DNA of 64,000 nt from Spirosoma panaciterrae DSM 21099 (lineage in GTDB: Bacteria; Bacteroidota; Bacteroidia; Cytophagales; Spirosomataceae): NCBI RefSeq assembly GCF_000374025.1, contig NZ_KB893175.1, positions 124,001 through 188,000 on the forward strand, given 5' to 3'. The position numbers were made by a program, and so were the translations under genes. Below the pieces are notes generated by a model. That model worked only from the letters and a program-made list of their open reading frames with translations, searched no databases and was not told the origin of the DNA. The number at the start of each line of letters is the position of its first letter. The stretch's first letter is position 1. Positions 32,823-42,235 of the stretch are shown one piece after another.

Positions 32823-33551
32823 ATGTTCGCCTTCAAGCAGTTTACCATTCATCAGGAACGCACCGCCATGAAGGTGTGTACGGATGCTTGTGTGCTGGGA
32901 GCCTACGCCGATGTTGGTGAAGGTCTAGACTCCAGTGGGGTACGGTTGCTGGATATTGGTACGGGAACGGGGTTGCTGGCGCTGATGGCGGCCCAACGGA
33001 ATCCGTCCATAAGGGTTGATGCCGTAGAGATCGATGAACGTGCGTTTGCTCAGGCTACTGAAAATAGCGCTGCCAGTCCGTTTAAGGAACGAGTTACGGT
33101 TTTTCATAGTCGCATTCAGGATTTTGGGGATGAGCGGATTTATGATCGAATCCTGACCAACCCGCCGTTTTATACCAATCATCTTCGGTCGCCCGATGCG
33201 GCTGTCAATCGGGCGTTGCATACCGATGAACTACCATTTGGTGCCTTGATTGAGGCTGTTGCCCGACTGATGAAACCGGATGGTCAGTGGTGGGTGCTGT
33301 TGCCCCCTTATGAAGCTGGCAAACTGGCTGAGTTGGCTCAACGGTCAGGCTTGTATCCCTTCAGAAGGCTATCGATACGTCATCATGCACAAAAGCCCTT
33401 CTTTCGGGTTATAACCGGATTTTCATACTCACAATCTGACGTATCTGACCAAACGTTGACCATTTACGAACACAATGCCCAAAGTAAGTCAGGGATGGCT
33501 TATACCCCTGAATTCAGGGCGTTGCTTCAGGACTTTTATCTGATATTCTGA
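32823..33551 (+). CDS. tRNA1(Val) adenine-N6 methyltransferase-like (TrmN6/YfiC)
   Basis: 242 residues, Rossmann-type SAM methyltransferase. Motif I is LLDIGTGTGLLALMAAQ, the acidic loop DAVEIDE, and the catalytic NPPF is in ILTNPPFYTNHLRSPD. The N-terminus FKQFTIHQERTAMKVCTDA matches the TrmN6 group, which methylates A37 of valine tRNA. Close relatives have other RNA substrates, so the name is moderate in confidence. Confidence 0.85.
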   Translation: MFAFKQFTIHQERTAMKVCTDACVLGAYADVGEGLDSSGVRLLDIGTGTGLLALMAAQRNPSIRVDAVEIDERAFAQATENSAASPFKERVTVFHSRIQDFGDERIYDRILTNPPFYTNHLRSPDAAVNRALHTDELPFGALIEAVARLMKPDGQWWVLLPPYEAGKLAELAQRSGLYPFRRLSIRHHAQKPFFRVITGFSYSQSDVSDQTLTIYEHNAQSKSGMAYTPEFRALLQDFYLIF

Positions 33552-33938
33552 CAATTGTGCAGTAGCGTCTGGGGTGAATGGAGAAGGATCGATGGATTGA
33601 GTCTGGAATATAGTCTGGATGGGTTTAGAATCGGTCGATGAATTTAGGGCAGGAATGACCTTCTATGCACTCGCTTCCAATTTTGACAACTACCTTTGCT
33701 GTTGGAAATGCAGTAGACATAATAGGTGAGGTGACCCAGTACGTTACACAGGAGATTAAAGAGTTGAATAATACGATTAACGAGAGCGAATTCCGGCAAA
33801 AACTTGTTTCTGGTAAAGATAGCGTTTGCCCAAAGTTTCTCCAGCAAACGAGTACAAACTGTATGGTTGAACTGAAACCTAAAATCCAGGCCAATTCAAC
33901 AAGGCGGTTAATGAGTTAATTAAGGGAGCGTCAATCCA
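33552..33938. other. Gap of about 390 bp with one doubtful small ORF
   Basis: Between the methyltransferase and the GT2 gene. The only plus-strand ORF with an ATG is 33665-33919; a minus-strand ORF overlaps it. No terminator hairpin with a T run or clear promoter box was seen. Confidence 0.4.
33665..33919 (+). CDS. Possible small hypothetical protein
   Basis: 84 codons from ATG. A hydrophobic start (SLPILTTTFAVGNAVDIIG) is followed by a polar helix-like part (VTQEIKELNNTINESEFRQK). It resembles no known family and codon use is less typical than in neighbours. It ends 19 bp before the GT2 start. It is listed as possible only. Confidence 0.3.
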   Translation: MHSLPILTTTFAVGNAVDIIGEVTQYVTQEIKELNNTINESEFRQKLVSGKDSVCPKFLQQTSTNCMVELKPKIQANSTRRLMS

Positions 33939-34934
33939 ATGACTGAATTACTTCAACTAACTGTTCTGATCCCACTTTATAACGAAGACGAGTCGTTACC
34001 CGAACTGCACGACTGGATTGTGCGGGTCGTGACGGAACAGCACTATACGTATGAAATCCTGTTTGTTGATGACGGGAGTACCGACGATTCCTGGACTATT
34101 GTCGAACAGTTGTCGAGCGTAAACCCGAACGTTCGGGGCATACGGTTCAACCGAAACTATGGCAAAACAGCGGCTTTGCAAACGGGTTTTCAGGCCGCAC
34201 GCGGACAGATTGTGATTACTATGGATGCCGACTTGCAGGACAGTCCCGACGAAATACCGGAACTGTACCGGATGGTAACCGAGGAAAAGTTTGATCTGGT
34301 ATCGGGCTGGAAACAGAAACGCTATGACCCCATTACGAAGACGTTGCCAACGAAACTGTTCAATGCGGTTTCGCGCTGGATATCCGGGGTTCAACTGCAC
34401 GATTTCAACTGTGGCCTGAAAGCGTATCGACAAAAAGTAGTGAAAACCATTGCCCCAGCCCTGTACGGCGATATGCACCGGAATCTGCCCATCGTGGCAA
34501 ACTGGAATGGTTTCGGTCGGATTGGGGAAAAAGTGGTCCAGCATCGCGCCCGCAAGTATGGAACCACTAAATTTGGGCTGGAACGGTTCGTAAACGGGTT
34601 TCTGGATGTGCTGGTCATTGCGTTCGTACATCGCTTCAGCAAACGACCTATGCACTTTTTTGGCACCTTTGGGACATTATCGTTCTTCATCGGTTCGGTA
34701 TTGGCCCTCTGGCTGATCGCCGAGAAATTGATCAATATTGCCAATGGCGTCAAGTTTCGGAACGTGACCGACAATCCGCTTTTCTTTTTTGGTCTGGTGG
34801 CCATTATTTTGGGCGTTCAATTGTTTCTGGCGGGTTTTCTGGGCGAATTGCTGGTTCGCCAGAGTCTGAACCGATCGGGCGACCAGATGGTGGCCGAACG
34901 AATCGGCTTTTCAGAACAAAAAACTACTGTCTGA
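33939..34934 (+). CDS. Glycosyltransferase family 2, polyprenyl-phosphate sugar transferase type
   Basis: 331 residues. The GT-A domain covers about 8-235: LIPLYNEDESLPEL, FVDDGSTDDSW, RNYGKTAALQTGF and the metal-binding MDADLQDSPDE. FNCGLKAYRQKV and HRARKYGTTKFG are typical of DPM1-like and bactoprenol glucosyltransferases. Two C-terminal transmembrane helices (FGTLSFFIGSVLALWLIAE; FFGLVAIILGVQLFLAGFLG) anchor it. It probably transfers a sugar from a nucleotide donor to undecaprenyl phosphate at the inner membrane face. Confidence 0.9.
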   Translation: MTELLQLTVLIPLYNEDESLPELHDWIVRVVTEQHYTYEILFVDDGSTDDSWTIVEQLSSVNPNVRGIRFNRNYGKTAALQTGFQAARGQIVITMDADLQDSPDEIPELYRMVTEEKFDLVSGWKQKRYDPITKTLPTKLFNAVSRWISGVQLHDFNCGLKAYRQKVVKTIAPALYGDMHRNLPIVANWNGFGRIGEKVVQHRARKYGTTKFGLERFVNGFLDVLVIAFVHRFSKRPMHFFGTFGTLSFFIGSVLALWLIAEKLINIANGVKFRNVTDNPLFFFGLVAIILGVQLFLAGFLGELLVRQSLNRSGDQMVAERIGFSEQKTTV

Positions 34935-35021
34935 TACACAGAATAATGCATAGGGGGTAACTTAGTGTCGCCTTTACATTGTTCATCATCCATTAATTTA
35001 ATTTATATATATACAACACGA

Positions 35022-35624
35022 ATGAAGAGTAATTTTAAAGCACACCCCTGGCATGGTATTCCCATTGGGGATCTGGCACCCAAACAAGTGACGGTCTTTA
35101 TCGAAATTGTACCAACCGATACCGTCAAATATGAAATCGACAAAACAACTGGTTTTCTGAAAATAGATCGCCCTCAGCAGTACTCCAACGTATTGCCTGC
35201 TCTTTACGGCTTTATTCCCCAAACCTTCTGTGGCGATCAGATTGCTAAACTGGCAACCGAAAAATCGGGTAAGATGGTTAGCATGGGCGACGGTGACCCC
35301 CTCGATATCTGTGTACTGACTGAGCGGGAAATCACGCATGGCGACCTGATCTTACAGGCTATTCCGATTGGCGGATTCCGGATGATCGATAAAGGCGAAG
35401 CCGACGACAAAATCATTGCCGTGCTCAAAGGGGATGCCATGTATGGGCAATATACCGAACTGGAGCAATTGCCAGAAGCCGTTGTGAAGCGGCTGCGCCA
35501 TTACTTCCTGACGTACAAAACATTGCCTGATGAGCCAGTCGCCATGGAGCTGGCCAATGTGTATGGGCAGGCCGAAGCCTGGGAAGTTATTCAAACATCG
35601 ATCAACGATTATAAGTTGATGTAA
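35022..35624 (+). CDS. ppa: Inorganic pyrophosphatase, family I
   Basis: Hydrolyses pyrophosphate to drive biosynthesis. 200 residues from the ATG at 35022. Family I features include HGIPIGDLAP, VKYEIDKTTGFLKIDR, LPALYGFIPQTFCGD and the metal-binding signature DGDPLDICVL, then KGEADDKIIAV and HYFLTYK. The upstream in-frame codons at 34965-35021 encode an unconserved leader and are excluded. An imperfect 23-bp hairpin follows at 35639-35704. Confidence 0.94.
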   Translation: MKSNFKAHPWHGIPIGDLAPKQVTVFIEIVPTDTVKYEIDKTTGFLKIDRPQQYSNVLPALYGFIPQTFCGDQIAKLATEKSGKMVSMGDGDPLDICVLTEREITHGDLILQAIPIGGFRMIDKGEADDKIIAVLKGDAMYGQYTELEQLPEAVVKRLRHYFLTYKTLPDEPVAMELANVYGQAEAWEVIQTSINDYKLM

Positions 35625-35638
35625 GGTATCGTTTAGAA

Positions 35639-35704
35639 GCACAGGGCAGAAGGCATATGGCTTGGGCGAACATCACCCGCTGCCATACGCCCTCTGCCCT
35701 GTGC
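35639..35704. repeat. Imperfect 23-bp inverted repeat after ppa
   Basis: Arms 35639-35661 and 35682-35704 match at 21 of 23 positions (GCACAGGGCAGA at the outside) around a 20-nt loop. No T run follows. It is probably a 3' end stabiliser or REP-like repeat. Confidence 0.65.
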
Positions 35705-35763
35705 CATTTATCCACTCCAATGTGCACTCAACATTTTTTCGACGGGATGCCTTAAATTGACGT

Positions 35764-35771
35764 TACTTTTG
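35764..35771 (+). promoter_or_regulatory. -7 box (TACTTTTG) for sppA
   Basis: An exact TAnnTTTG match 38 bp before the sppA ATG. Upstream at the -33 distance is a T-rich stretch without TTG. Confidence 0.45.
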
Positions 35772-35809
35772 CGTAATAGATGTAGCGACACACAACAGTT
35801 AAGTTATTC

Positions 35810-37579
35810 ATGATACAGTTTCTTAAATATGTTTTAGCCACCATCGTCGGGTTGATTTTGTTCTCCTTCGTTGGATTTTTGATGCTGATTGGGCTGGGGG
35901 CCGCTTTTTCCTCGTCCGACACGAAGACATCTGTGGCTGCCAAGTCGGTCCTTAAACTGAATTTGGATAAACCCATTGAAGAGCGGAGTAGCGACAATCC
36001 GTTTGGGGATTTTGGCCCGATCCGTACGACGGGCGATGCGATCGGCCTGATTGAACTCAAACAGGCTTTAAAAGACGCTAAGGAAGACAAAAATATTGAG
36101 GGGATTTATCTGCAAGCTGAAAGCCCGATGGCAGGTTGGGCCTCCCTCGAAGAAATTCGGAATGCACTCATTGATTTCAAGGCCTCGAAAAAGTTCGTGT
36201 ACGCGTATGCCGAGGGCATGAGTGAGAAAGGGTATTATCTGGCCTCGGTAGCCGATAAAATTTATCTGGCACCTACCGGCGAACTGGAATGGAATGGGCT
36301 GGAGGCCGAACTTTCGTTCTTTAAAGGTACACTTGACAAACTGGGCCTGAAGCCGGAAATATTCCGGGTTGGTGAATTCAAAAGTGCCGTTGAACCCTTT
36401 ATTCGGGAAGATATGAGTGAGCCGAACCGTCGTCAGGTTACCTCGTTCCTGAATTCGATCAACGACCATATGCTTGTCCGGGTGGCACAAAGCCGGGCGC
36501 TTCGGGTCGATTCACTCAAGCGATATGCCGATAATCTGACCATCCAGACGGCTCAGGATGCGTTGCGTACTAAACTGGTTACCAACGTGGGGTATCAGGA
36601 TGAACTGGAAGCAGTAATTCGCAAGCAATTGGGTCTGGATGAGAAAAAGAAAATCAATTATGTATCGCTGAGCAAGTATGAAGATTCCGGAAAAAAGGGC
36701 TCTGATTCGGAGGGAAGTGGCTCCAATCGCATTGCGGTAATTGTGGCGTCGGGTGATATTCATTCGGGAAAAAGCAGCGATAATACCATTGGTTCGGAAA
36801 CCATTGTGGAAGAACTGCGGAAAGCCCGGCAGGACGATAAAGTGAAAGCTATTGTGCTGCGGGTGAACTCGGGTGGTGGAAGCGCCCTGGCATCGGATGT
36901 GATGTATCGGGAGGTAGAGCTGGCTAAGAAAGCAAAACCCGTAATCGGTTCTATGTCTGATTATGCCGCTTCGGGCGGATATTATATGCTGATGGGCTGT
37001 GACAAGATTGTGGCCGAGCCGAATACGATTACGGGCTCAATCGGCGTATTTTCGCTTCTGTTCAACACCGAAACGTTCTTTAAGGACAAACTGGGGATTA
37101 CCTACGATCGGGTAAAAACCAACACCAACGCCGATTTCCCGACGGCTACGCACGAAATGACACCCTTTCAGAAACAGGCCATGCAACGTGCTACCGAACG
37201 CATTTATGGGGAGTTTACCGGGAAAGCAGCGGCTGGTCGGAAATTGCCCGTCGACAGCATTCGGGCTATTGCGGGTGGGCGTGTCTGGACGGGTACGCAG
37301 GGTAAAAGCATCGGATTGGTTGACCAACTTGGCGGGTTAGATGATGCCATCAAATTGGCAGCCCAGTCGGCAAAACTGAAAGAAGGGGACTATCGGCTGA
37401 AGTACCAGCCGCGTAAGAAAGAATTCTTTGAGCAATTGATGAATTCATTCTCGGGCGATGAAGAGTCGAAAGTGCAGGCCCAACTGGGCGAACTGGCCCC
37501 CTATGTTACCTATCTGAAGAAACTAAAAATGATGCAGGGTATTCAGATGCGTCTGCCATTTGAAATCGATATTCGATAA
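35810..37579 (+). CDS. sppA: Signal peptide peptidase SppA, long (67 kDa) type
   Basis: Membrane-anchored serine protease that degrades cleaved signal peptides, acting in the periplasm. 589 residues, the two-domain long form. One N-terminal helix (VLATIVGLILFSFVGFLMLI). The general-base lysine is K191 in GEFKSAVEPF of the first half. The nucleophile S388 is in DYAASGGYY of the second half. These correspond to K209/S409 of E. coli SppA. A short terminator follows at 37602-37636. Confidence 0.94.
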   Translation: MIQFLKYVLATIVGLILFSFVGFLMLIGLGAAFSSSDTKTSVAAKSVLKLNLDKPIEERSSDNPFGDFGPIRTTGDAIGLIELKQALKDAKEDKNIEGIYLQAESPMAGWASLEEIRNALIDFKASKKFVYAYAEGMSEKGYYLASVADKIYLAPTGELEWNGLEAELSFFKGTLDKLGLKPEIFRVGEFKSAVEPFIREDMSEPNRRQVTSFLNSINDHMLVRVAQSRALRVDSLKRYADNLTIQTAQDALRTKLVTNVGYQDELEAVIRKQLGLDEKKKINYVSLSKYEDSGKKGSDSEGSGSNRIAVIVASGDIHSGKSSDNTIGSETIVEELRKARQDDKVKAIVLRVNSGGGSALASDVMYREVELAKKAKPVIGSMSDYAASGGYYMLMGCDKIVAEPNTITGSIGVFSLLFNTETFFKDKLGITYDRVKTNTNADFPTATHEMTPFQKQAMQRATERIYGEFTGKAAAGRKLPVDSIRAIAGGRVWTGTQGKSIGLVDQLGGLDDAIKLAAQSAKLKEGDYRLKYQPRKKEFFEQLMNSFSGDEESKVQAQLGELAPYVTYLKKLKMMQGIQMRLPFEIDIR

Positions 37580-37601
37580 ATAGCAGTTCCATGTATAGAA
37601 G

Positions 37602-37636
37602 AGGCCCATGAGGATGAAAACCTTACGGGCCTTTTT
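37602..37636 (+). terminator. Terminator of sppA
   Basis: Stem AGGCCCATGAGG / CCTTACGGGCCT with internal mismatches, 7-nt loop, and a T5 run at 37632-37636. Confidence 0.65.
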
Positions 37637-37665
37637 GTTTACCTTGCATTACGCAATTGTCATTT

Positions 37666-38865
37666 ATGATGCAAACGCTCCCGATTCGCCTTGACCTGTT
37701 TGCGTTTCTGATCTTTCTGGGCGTAGCACAGGGGTGGTTTCTTGGTGTATTCTTCCTGACAGGCCAACGGCGAAAGAGTCTGGCGAATCGGTGCTTTGGC
37801 TTTTACCTGCTGAGCGTATCAGCGATCATGCTGGAAATTGGACTGGAGTATTCGAATTACATGTTTCGGATGCTGGCTCTGGTCGATTATGGTGAACTGT
37901 TCAATTTTGCCCTGGCACCCCTGTTTTATTTCTTTGTTTATGCCAAGTTAAATTCCCGACTACCCAGGCGCTGGGCATGGCACCTGGTTCCGGCAGCCAT
38001 CTGGTCGGTGAATGCCATTACCTGGATCGTTCAGCCCGCTGAATTCAAATACAATTCATACATAAACGCTTTTTACCCTGAGTTGCCGTTTGTACATGCT
38101 GAGCCTTACATGCACGACGATTTTACAGGTCTGCGTGATTATATCAACGAGTTAACACTGTTAAGCTGCCTGATTTACACCGTACTGGCTTTGCTGGAGG
38201 TAAGGAAGGCCTTTAAACAGGCCAATCTGCCCTTATTTGGAAAAGCGCCAGCTTCCATGGTGATGGCTCGAAACGTATCGGCGTTGGTCATTTTTTTTCC
38301 GGTGCTGATTGGTATTGTTAAAGCTACATATCATGAAGATATGGGCGATCATTTTCTGGCTGCCTATCTAACGCTGACCATTTATGCTACATCGCTGTTG
38401 GTAATGCAAGGGTCAAGTGCGCTTCAGGACAAAGAAATTTCCGTCGATGAATCGTCCAGCACATCGGTTGAACCAAAGAAAAAGTACGAGAAATCGGCCT
38501 TGTCGGAAGAGCTTGAAGAAACGTTGTTGCTAAAATTAAATCGGTTGATGGAGTCTGAAAAGCCGTTTCTGGAAAGTGACCTATCGCTGCCTAAACTAGC
38601 TCAACGACTAAACACAACCCCGCATTATCTTTCGCAAATTCTGAACGATCGATTAGCGCAGAGTTTTTTTGATCTTCTGGCTTCCTACCGGGTGCGTGAG
38701 GCTCAGCAACTTCTACAAGATCCGGCAACGACCAATCTCAAAATTGACGAGATAGCCGAGCGGGTCGGTTACAACTCCCCTTCTGCCTTTCATACCGCGT
38801 TTAAGCGAATAACCAACCTGACTCCGGCTCAGTATCGGTCAAAAGTTCTGGAACAAAAGGCCTGA
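37666..38865 (+). CDS. Membrane-bound AraC-type regulator
   Basis: About 399 residues. Seven to eight hydrophobic segments in residues 10-245 (LFAFLIFLGVAQGWFLGVFF; LLSCLIYTVLALLEV; MARNVSALVIFFPVLIGIV) form an integral membrane sensor of unknown ligand. A linker of about 45 polar residues leads to a C-terminal AraC/XylS DNA-binding domain (about 310-397) with two helix-turn-helices: LSLPKLAQRLNTTPHYLSQI and KIDEIAERVGYNSPSAFHTA, then FKRITNLTPAQYR. The start is ATG at 37666 or 37669. It lies 100 bp before the PQQ dehydrogenase gene, a plausible target. Confidence 0.88.
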   Translation: MMQTLPIRLDLFAFLIFLGVAQGWFLGVFFLTGQRRKSLANRCFGFYLLSVSAIMLEIGLEYSNYMFRMLALVDYGELFNFALAPLFYFFVYAKLNSRLPRRWAWHLVPAAIWSVNAITWIVQPAEFKYNSYINAFYPELPFVHAEPYMHDDFTGLRDYINELTLLSCLIYTVLALLEVRKAFKQANLPLFGKAPASMVMARNVSALVIFFPVLIGIVKATYHEDMGDHFLAAYLTLTIYATSLLVMQGSSALQDKEISVDESSSTSVEPKKKYEKSALSEELEETLLLKLNRLMESEKPFLESDLSLPKLAQRLNTTPHYLSQILNDRLAQSFFDLLASYRVREAQQLLQDPATTNLKIDEIAERVGYNSPSAFHTAFKRITNLTPAQYRSKVLEQKA

Positions 38866-38970
38866 AAAACTTCGTCCCGTTCGGCAAGAACTTCATGTAT
38901 ATCGGCAAATAGAGCGTTTGGACGATGAAGAGCGCAATTTTGCTTCATCAACTCAAAAGCCCCTTTGCTC

Positions 38971-40950
38971 ATGAATGTTTATGCAACTCGTTATGGGTTT
39001 ACGAAGAAAAGCGTACGCTTGAACTTTACCTGTTTGTTGGGTAGCCTCTTATTCGGACTGTCAATTGTAAACGCACAGACCAGCTCTACGGTCGAATGGC
39101 CCGCTTATGGGAACGACGGAGGAGGTATGCGCTACTCCCCCTTAAAACAGGTCAACACCGCCAACGTGAAACAGCTTACTCTGGCCTGGACGTTTCGGAC
39201 GGGCGAGTTAGATACCTACAAAGGGACAAACGCTACCGAAAAAGCAGCGTTTGAGGCAACGCCCATCATGGTCGATGGGACGCTTTATTTTAGTACACCT
39301 ACTTCCCGTGTTTTTGCCATTGATGCTGCTACCGGCCAGAAAAAATGGGTGTACGATCCTGAAGTGTACCTGCGTCAGGAATTATCAGAAATTACTTCCC
39401 GGGGCGTTTCTGTTTGGCCGGCGCCCAACGACAAACAGGCATCGGCGGGTGTGGCTAAGCGAATCTTCGTAGCCACTCTCGACGGACGGCTTATGGCATT
39501 AGATGCCGTTACGGGTAAGCTGATTGCATCTTTTGGCAAGTCGGGAAGTGTCGATTTGCGTCAGGGAGTCGGAATCATCAGCGTAACGTCACCACCTGCT
39601 GTCATCGGAAATACGATTGTCGTTGGTTCGTCGATGGGCGATAACTATCGATTTAATTATGAGCGAGGGGTTGTGCGAGCCTATGATGCGGTTACGGGCG
39701 CGTTGCGATGGAGTTGGGATCCTATTCCCCGAACAAAAGCAGATGCGGGCTATGATACCTGGCAAGGCCCGTATGCTCATCAGTCGGGTGCTGCCAATGC
39801 CTGGTCGCTGATATCTGCCGACCCTGAACGGGATCTGGTCTTCGTACCCACCACCAGCCCCAGCCCGGATTATTACGGCGGAGAGCGACTGGGGCAAAAC
39901 TTGTATGCCAGTTCGATTGTCGCCATACGAGCATCGACGGGTAAGGTCGTCTGGCATTTTCAGACAGTCCATCACGATCTATGGGATTATGATAATGCTG
40001 CACAGCCCCTGTTGTTTACGTTCAACCAGAAGGGTAAGCCGGTTCCAGCCGTAGCCGTCGGGACAAAAATGGGGCATGTTTTCATCCTGCATCGGGAAAC
40101 GGGTGTACCTCTGCTTCCGATTGAGGAGCGGCCTGTTCCTAAATCGACGGTGCCGGGCGAAGTAACCCACCTAACCCAACCGTTTCCTAAAACACTCCCC
40201 TTGCTGGGTTTGCAGAAACTGGAAGCCTGGGGGCCTACAGCCGAAGATAAAGCAACCGCACAGCATCGGATTGAGCCGTATCGGTACGAAGGTGCTTTTA
40301 CGCCCCCTTCGCTTCAGGGAAGTATTATCATCCCCGGCAATGTAGGTGGGATTCACTGGGGTGGTATGAGCTATGATCCTTCATCGGGTTTGTTGATTAC
40401 TAATGTGAATCGTCTGGCTGCGCTGATTCGGTTGATACCCCGTGAGGAGTTATCCGGCACCTTACGAAACAACGAGGAATTGCTGCGGGCCGAAACGGGT
40501 ATGCAGGCTGGTACACCGTATGTGATGAAACGCAGTTATTTGTTTCAGCCCAAAGACGGTGGTTTACTGATGCAGACCCCGCCACCCTGGGGTACGCTGG
40601 TTGCCCTCAATCTACAGAAAGGTACACTCGCCTGGGAGGTTCCACTGGGATATATGCTGGATTTAGGGAAATACCCGGAGGCAAAACAGTGGGGTTCTCT
40701 GAATTTCGGTGGGGCCATTACCACAGCCGGTGGCTTAGTATTCGTTGCTGCCAGTTTTGATGGGCACCTACGTGCTTTTAAAACAGAAGATGGTAGTCTG
40801 CAATGGGAAGCCCCATTACCAGCCAGTGCGCAGGCTACCCCTATGACCTATCAGGTGAATGGTCAGCAATATATTGTGATTGCGGCCGGTGGACACGGAA
40901 AGCTGGGAACAAAACTGGGTGATTTTGTCATGGCGTTTAAACTGCCTTAA
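38971..40950 (+). CDS. PQQ-dependent quinoprotein dehydrogenase, exported
   Basis: 659 residues. After a basic leader, an export signal (FTCLLGSLLFGLSIVNAQ) precedes the mature start. The body is the eight-bladed quinoprotein alcohol/glucose dehydrogenase propeller: VEWPAYGNDGGGMRYSPLKQ, NVKQLTLAWTFRTGE, PAVIGNTIVVGSS, WHFQTVHHDLWDYDNAAQP and the closing GQQYIVIAAGGHGKLGTKLGD. No membrane domain as in E. coli Gcd, so it is soluble. It may oxidise glucose or a similar polyol/sugar. The following acyltransferase starts 3 bp after its stop. Confidence 0.9.
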   Translation: MNVYATRYGFTKKSVRLNFTCLLGSLLFGLSIVNAQTSSTVEWPAYGNDGGGMRYSPLKQVNTANVKQLTLAWTFRTGELDTYKGTNATEKAAFEATPIMVDGTLYFSTPTSRVFAIDAATGQKKWVYDPEVYLRQELSEITSRGVSVWPAPNDKQASAGVAKRIFVATLDGRLMALDAVTGKLIASFGKSGSVDLRQGVGIISVTSPPAVIGNTIVVGSSMGDNYRFNYERGVVRAYDAVTGALRWSWDPIPRTKADAGYDTWQGPYAHQSGAANAWSLISADPERDLVFVPTTSPSPDYYGGERLGQNLYASSIVAIRASTGKVVWHFQTVHHDLWDYDNAAQPLLFTFNQKGKPVPAVAVGTKMGHVFILHRETGVPLLPIEERPVPKSTVPGEVTHLTQPFPKTLPLLGLQKLEAWGPTAEDKATAQHRIEPYRYEGAFTPPSLQGSIIIPGNVGGIHWGGMSYDPSSGLLITNVNRLAALIRLIPREELSGTLRNNEELLRAETGMQAGTPYVMKRSYLFQPKDGGLLMQTPPPWGTLVALNLQKGTLAWEVPLGYMLDLGKYPEAKQWGSLNFGGAITTAGGLVFVAASFDGHLRAFKTEDGSLQWEAPLPASAQATPMTYQVNGQQYIVIAAGGHGKLGTKLGDFVMAFKLP

Positions 40951-40952
40951 CG

Positions 40953-42149
40953 ATGATGAAACCTCAATCTGTTTCTACGGCTCATCTGGTTTCAGCAACA
41001 CGACGGTACGACCTCGACTGGTTGCGGGTTATCGCCATTGTGACGTTACTTTTTTACCATACAGGCATGATCTATGTGTCGTGGGGCTGGCATATTAAAA
41101 GCGCTCATCACAGCCAGGTCATGGAGGAGGTAATGCGATGGTTGCATCTGTGGCGGATGCCCCTACTGTTTTTTATTTCGGGAGCGGGTACGTTTTTCGC
41201 CCTGAAAAAACGATCGTTCAGGTCATATGCAGGTGAACGGGTAAGGCGGTTATTTGTTCCGCTGGTGTTCGGTATGTTGGTGATTGTTCCACCCCAAATT
41301 TATATCGAATGGCTATTTCGGGGGCGCTTTACAGGCAGTTACATCGATTTCTATCCCGAAGTGTTCCGGTTTCAACCTTATCAGGATGGTGGCAAAGGAG
41401 GGGCCTTTAGCTGGCATCATCTCTGGTTTGTATGCTATCTGTTTTTATACTCGTTGCTCAGTATTCCCGTATTCAATTGGTTGCAAAGCGAAAACGGACA
41501 GCGGTTTGTCGGCCGAATTGGCAGGCTTATCGCCAAACCCGGTGGAGCGCTGTGGCTGGTTGGTGCCTTGTGGTTGAATGATGTACTGTTGGGCGGGTTT
41601 TTTCCGCATGAAACGCACGCATTAGTCAACGACTGGGCGTATTTTATGAAGAACCTACTGCTATTCTGGCTGGGCTATGTACTCATCAGTCGGCGAGAAT
41701 TTTGGCAGATACTTACTGAGCAGCGCCGTTATTATCTGATGGCCACACTCCTGTTCACCGTAATCCTGTACAGCATTCGGGCCTTTGTTAGTATGGATAC
41801 CATCGATGATTCCAGGCTATTAACCACGCTGTTCAGCTTCGAACGGATTGCGTTGACCTGGTTTTCGGTGCTGGCGACTATTGCCTATGGGTATCAGTAT
41901 CTGAATCATAATCCATCCTGGAAGGGTAAACCTGTACTGCCTTATTTAAATGAGGCTGTTTATCCGTTTTACATTCTTCATCAAACGGTCATTGTCCTGA
42001 TCGGCTATTTCGTATTGACGCGCACCAGCCTGGGCGTTTACACAGGTTTTCTTGTGGTGAGTCTGTCGTCATTAGGTAGCTGTATAGCTATCTATAGAAT
42101 GCTGATTCGTCCATTTAAGCCAATGAGGGTGCTGTTTGGTATGAAATAA
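40953..42149 (+). CDS. Acyltransferase family 3 membrane protein
   Basis: 398 residues with about ten transmembrane segments. The N-terminus RRYDLDWLRVIAIVTLLFYH contains the family arginine and the catalytic-type histidine. MRWLHLWRMPLLFFISGAGT matches the family. The C-terminal EAVYPFYILHQTVIVLIGYF is a further hallmark. Such enzymes O-acylate extracellular or periplasmic carbohydrates (OpgC type). It is translationally coupled to the PQQ dehydrogenase gene, a gap of only 2 bp. Confidence 0.87.
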   Translation: MMKPQSVSTAHLVSATRRYDLDWLRVIAIVTLLFYHTGMIYVSWGWHIKSAHHSQVMEEVMRWLHLWRMPLLFFISGAGTFFALKKRSFRSYAGERVRRLFVPLVFGMLVIVPPQIYIEWLFRGRFTGSYIDFYPEVFRFQPYQDGGKGGAFSWHHLWFVCYLFLYSLLSIPVFNWLQSENGQRFVGRIGRLIAKPGGALWLVGALWLNDVLLGGFFPHETHALVNDWAYFMKNLLLFWLGYVLISRREFWQILTEQRRYYLMATLLFTVILYSIRAFVSMDTIDDSRLLTTLFSFERIALTWFSVLATIAYGYQYLNHNPSWKGKPVLPYLNEAVYPFYILHQTVIVLIGYFVLTRTSLGVYTGFLVVSLSSLGSCIAIYRMLIRPFKPMRVLFGMK

Positions 42150-42235
42150 GTTGCCTGATTGGGGTGAAGCATCTATTTTTACCAGCATAAGCTGAATTCG
42201 GGAATGGTACCTGTTGCTGATGGATTGCCATTCCA

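Noticed and set aside
33625-33894. 89-codon minus-strand ORF in the gap before the GT2 gene
   Set aside because: No start context, family or conserved pattern, and it overlaps the slightly better plus-strand candidate; neither is well supported.
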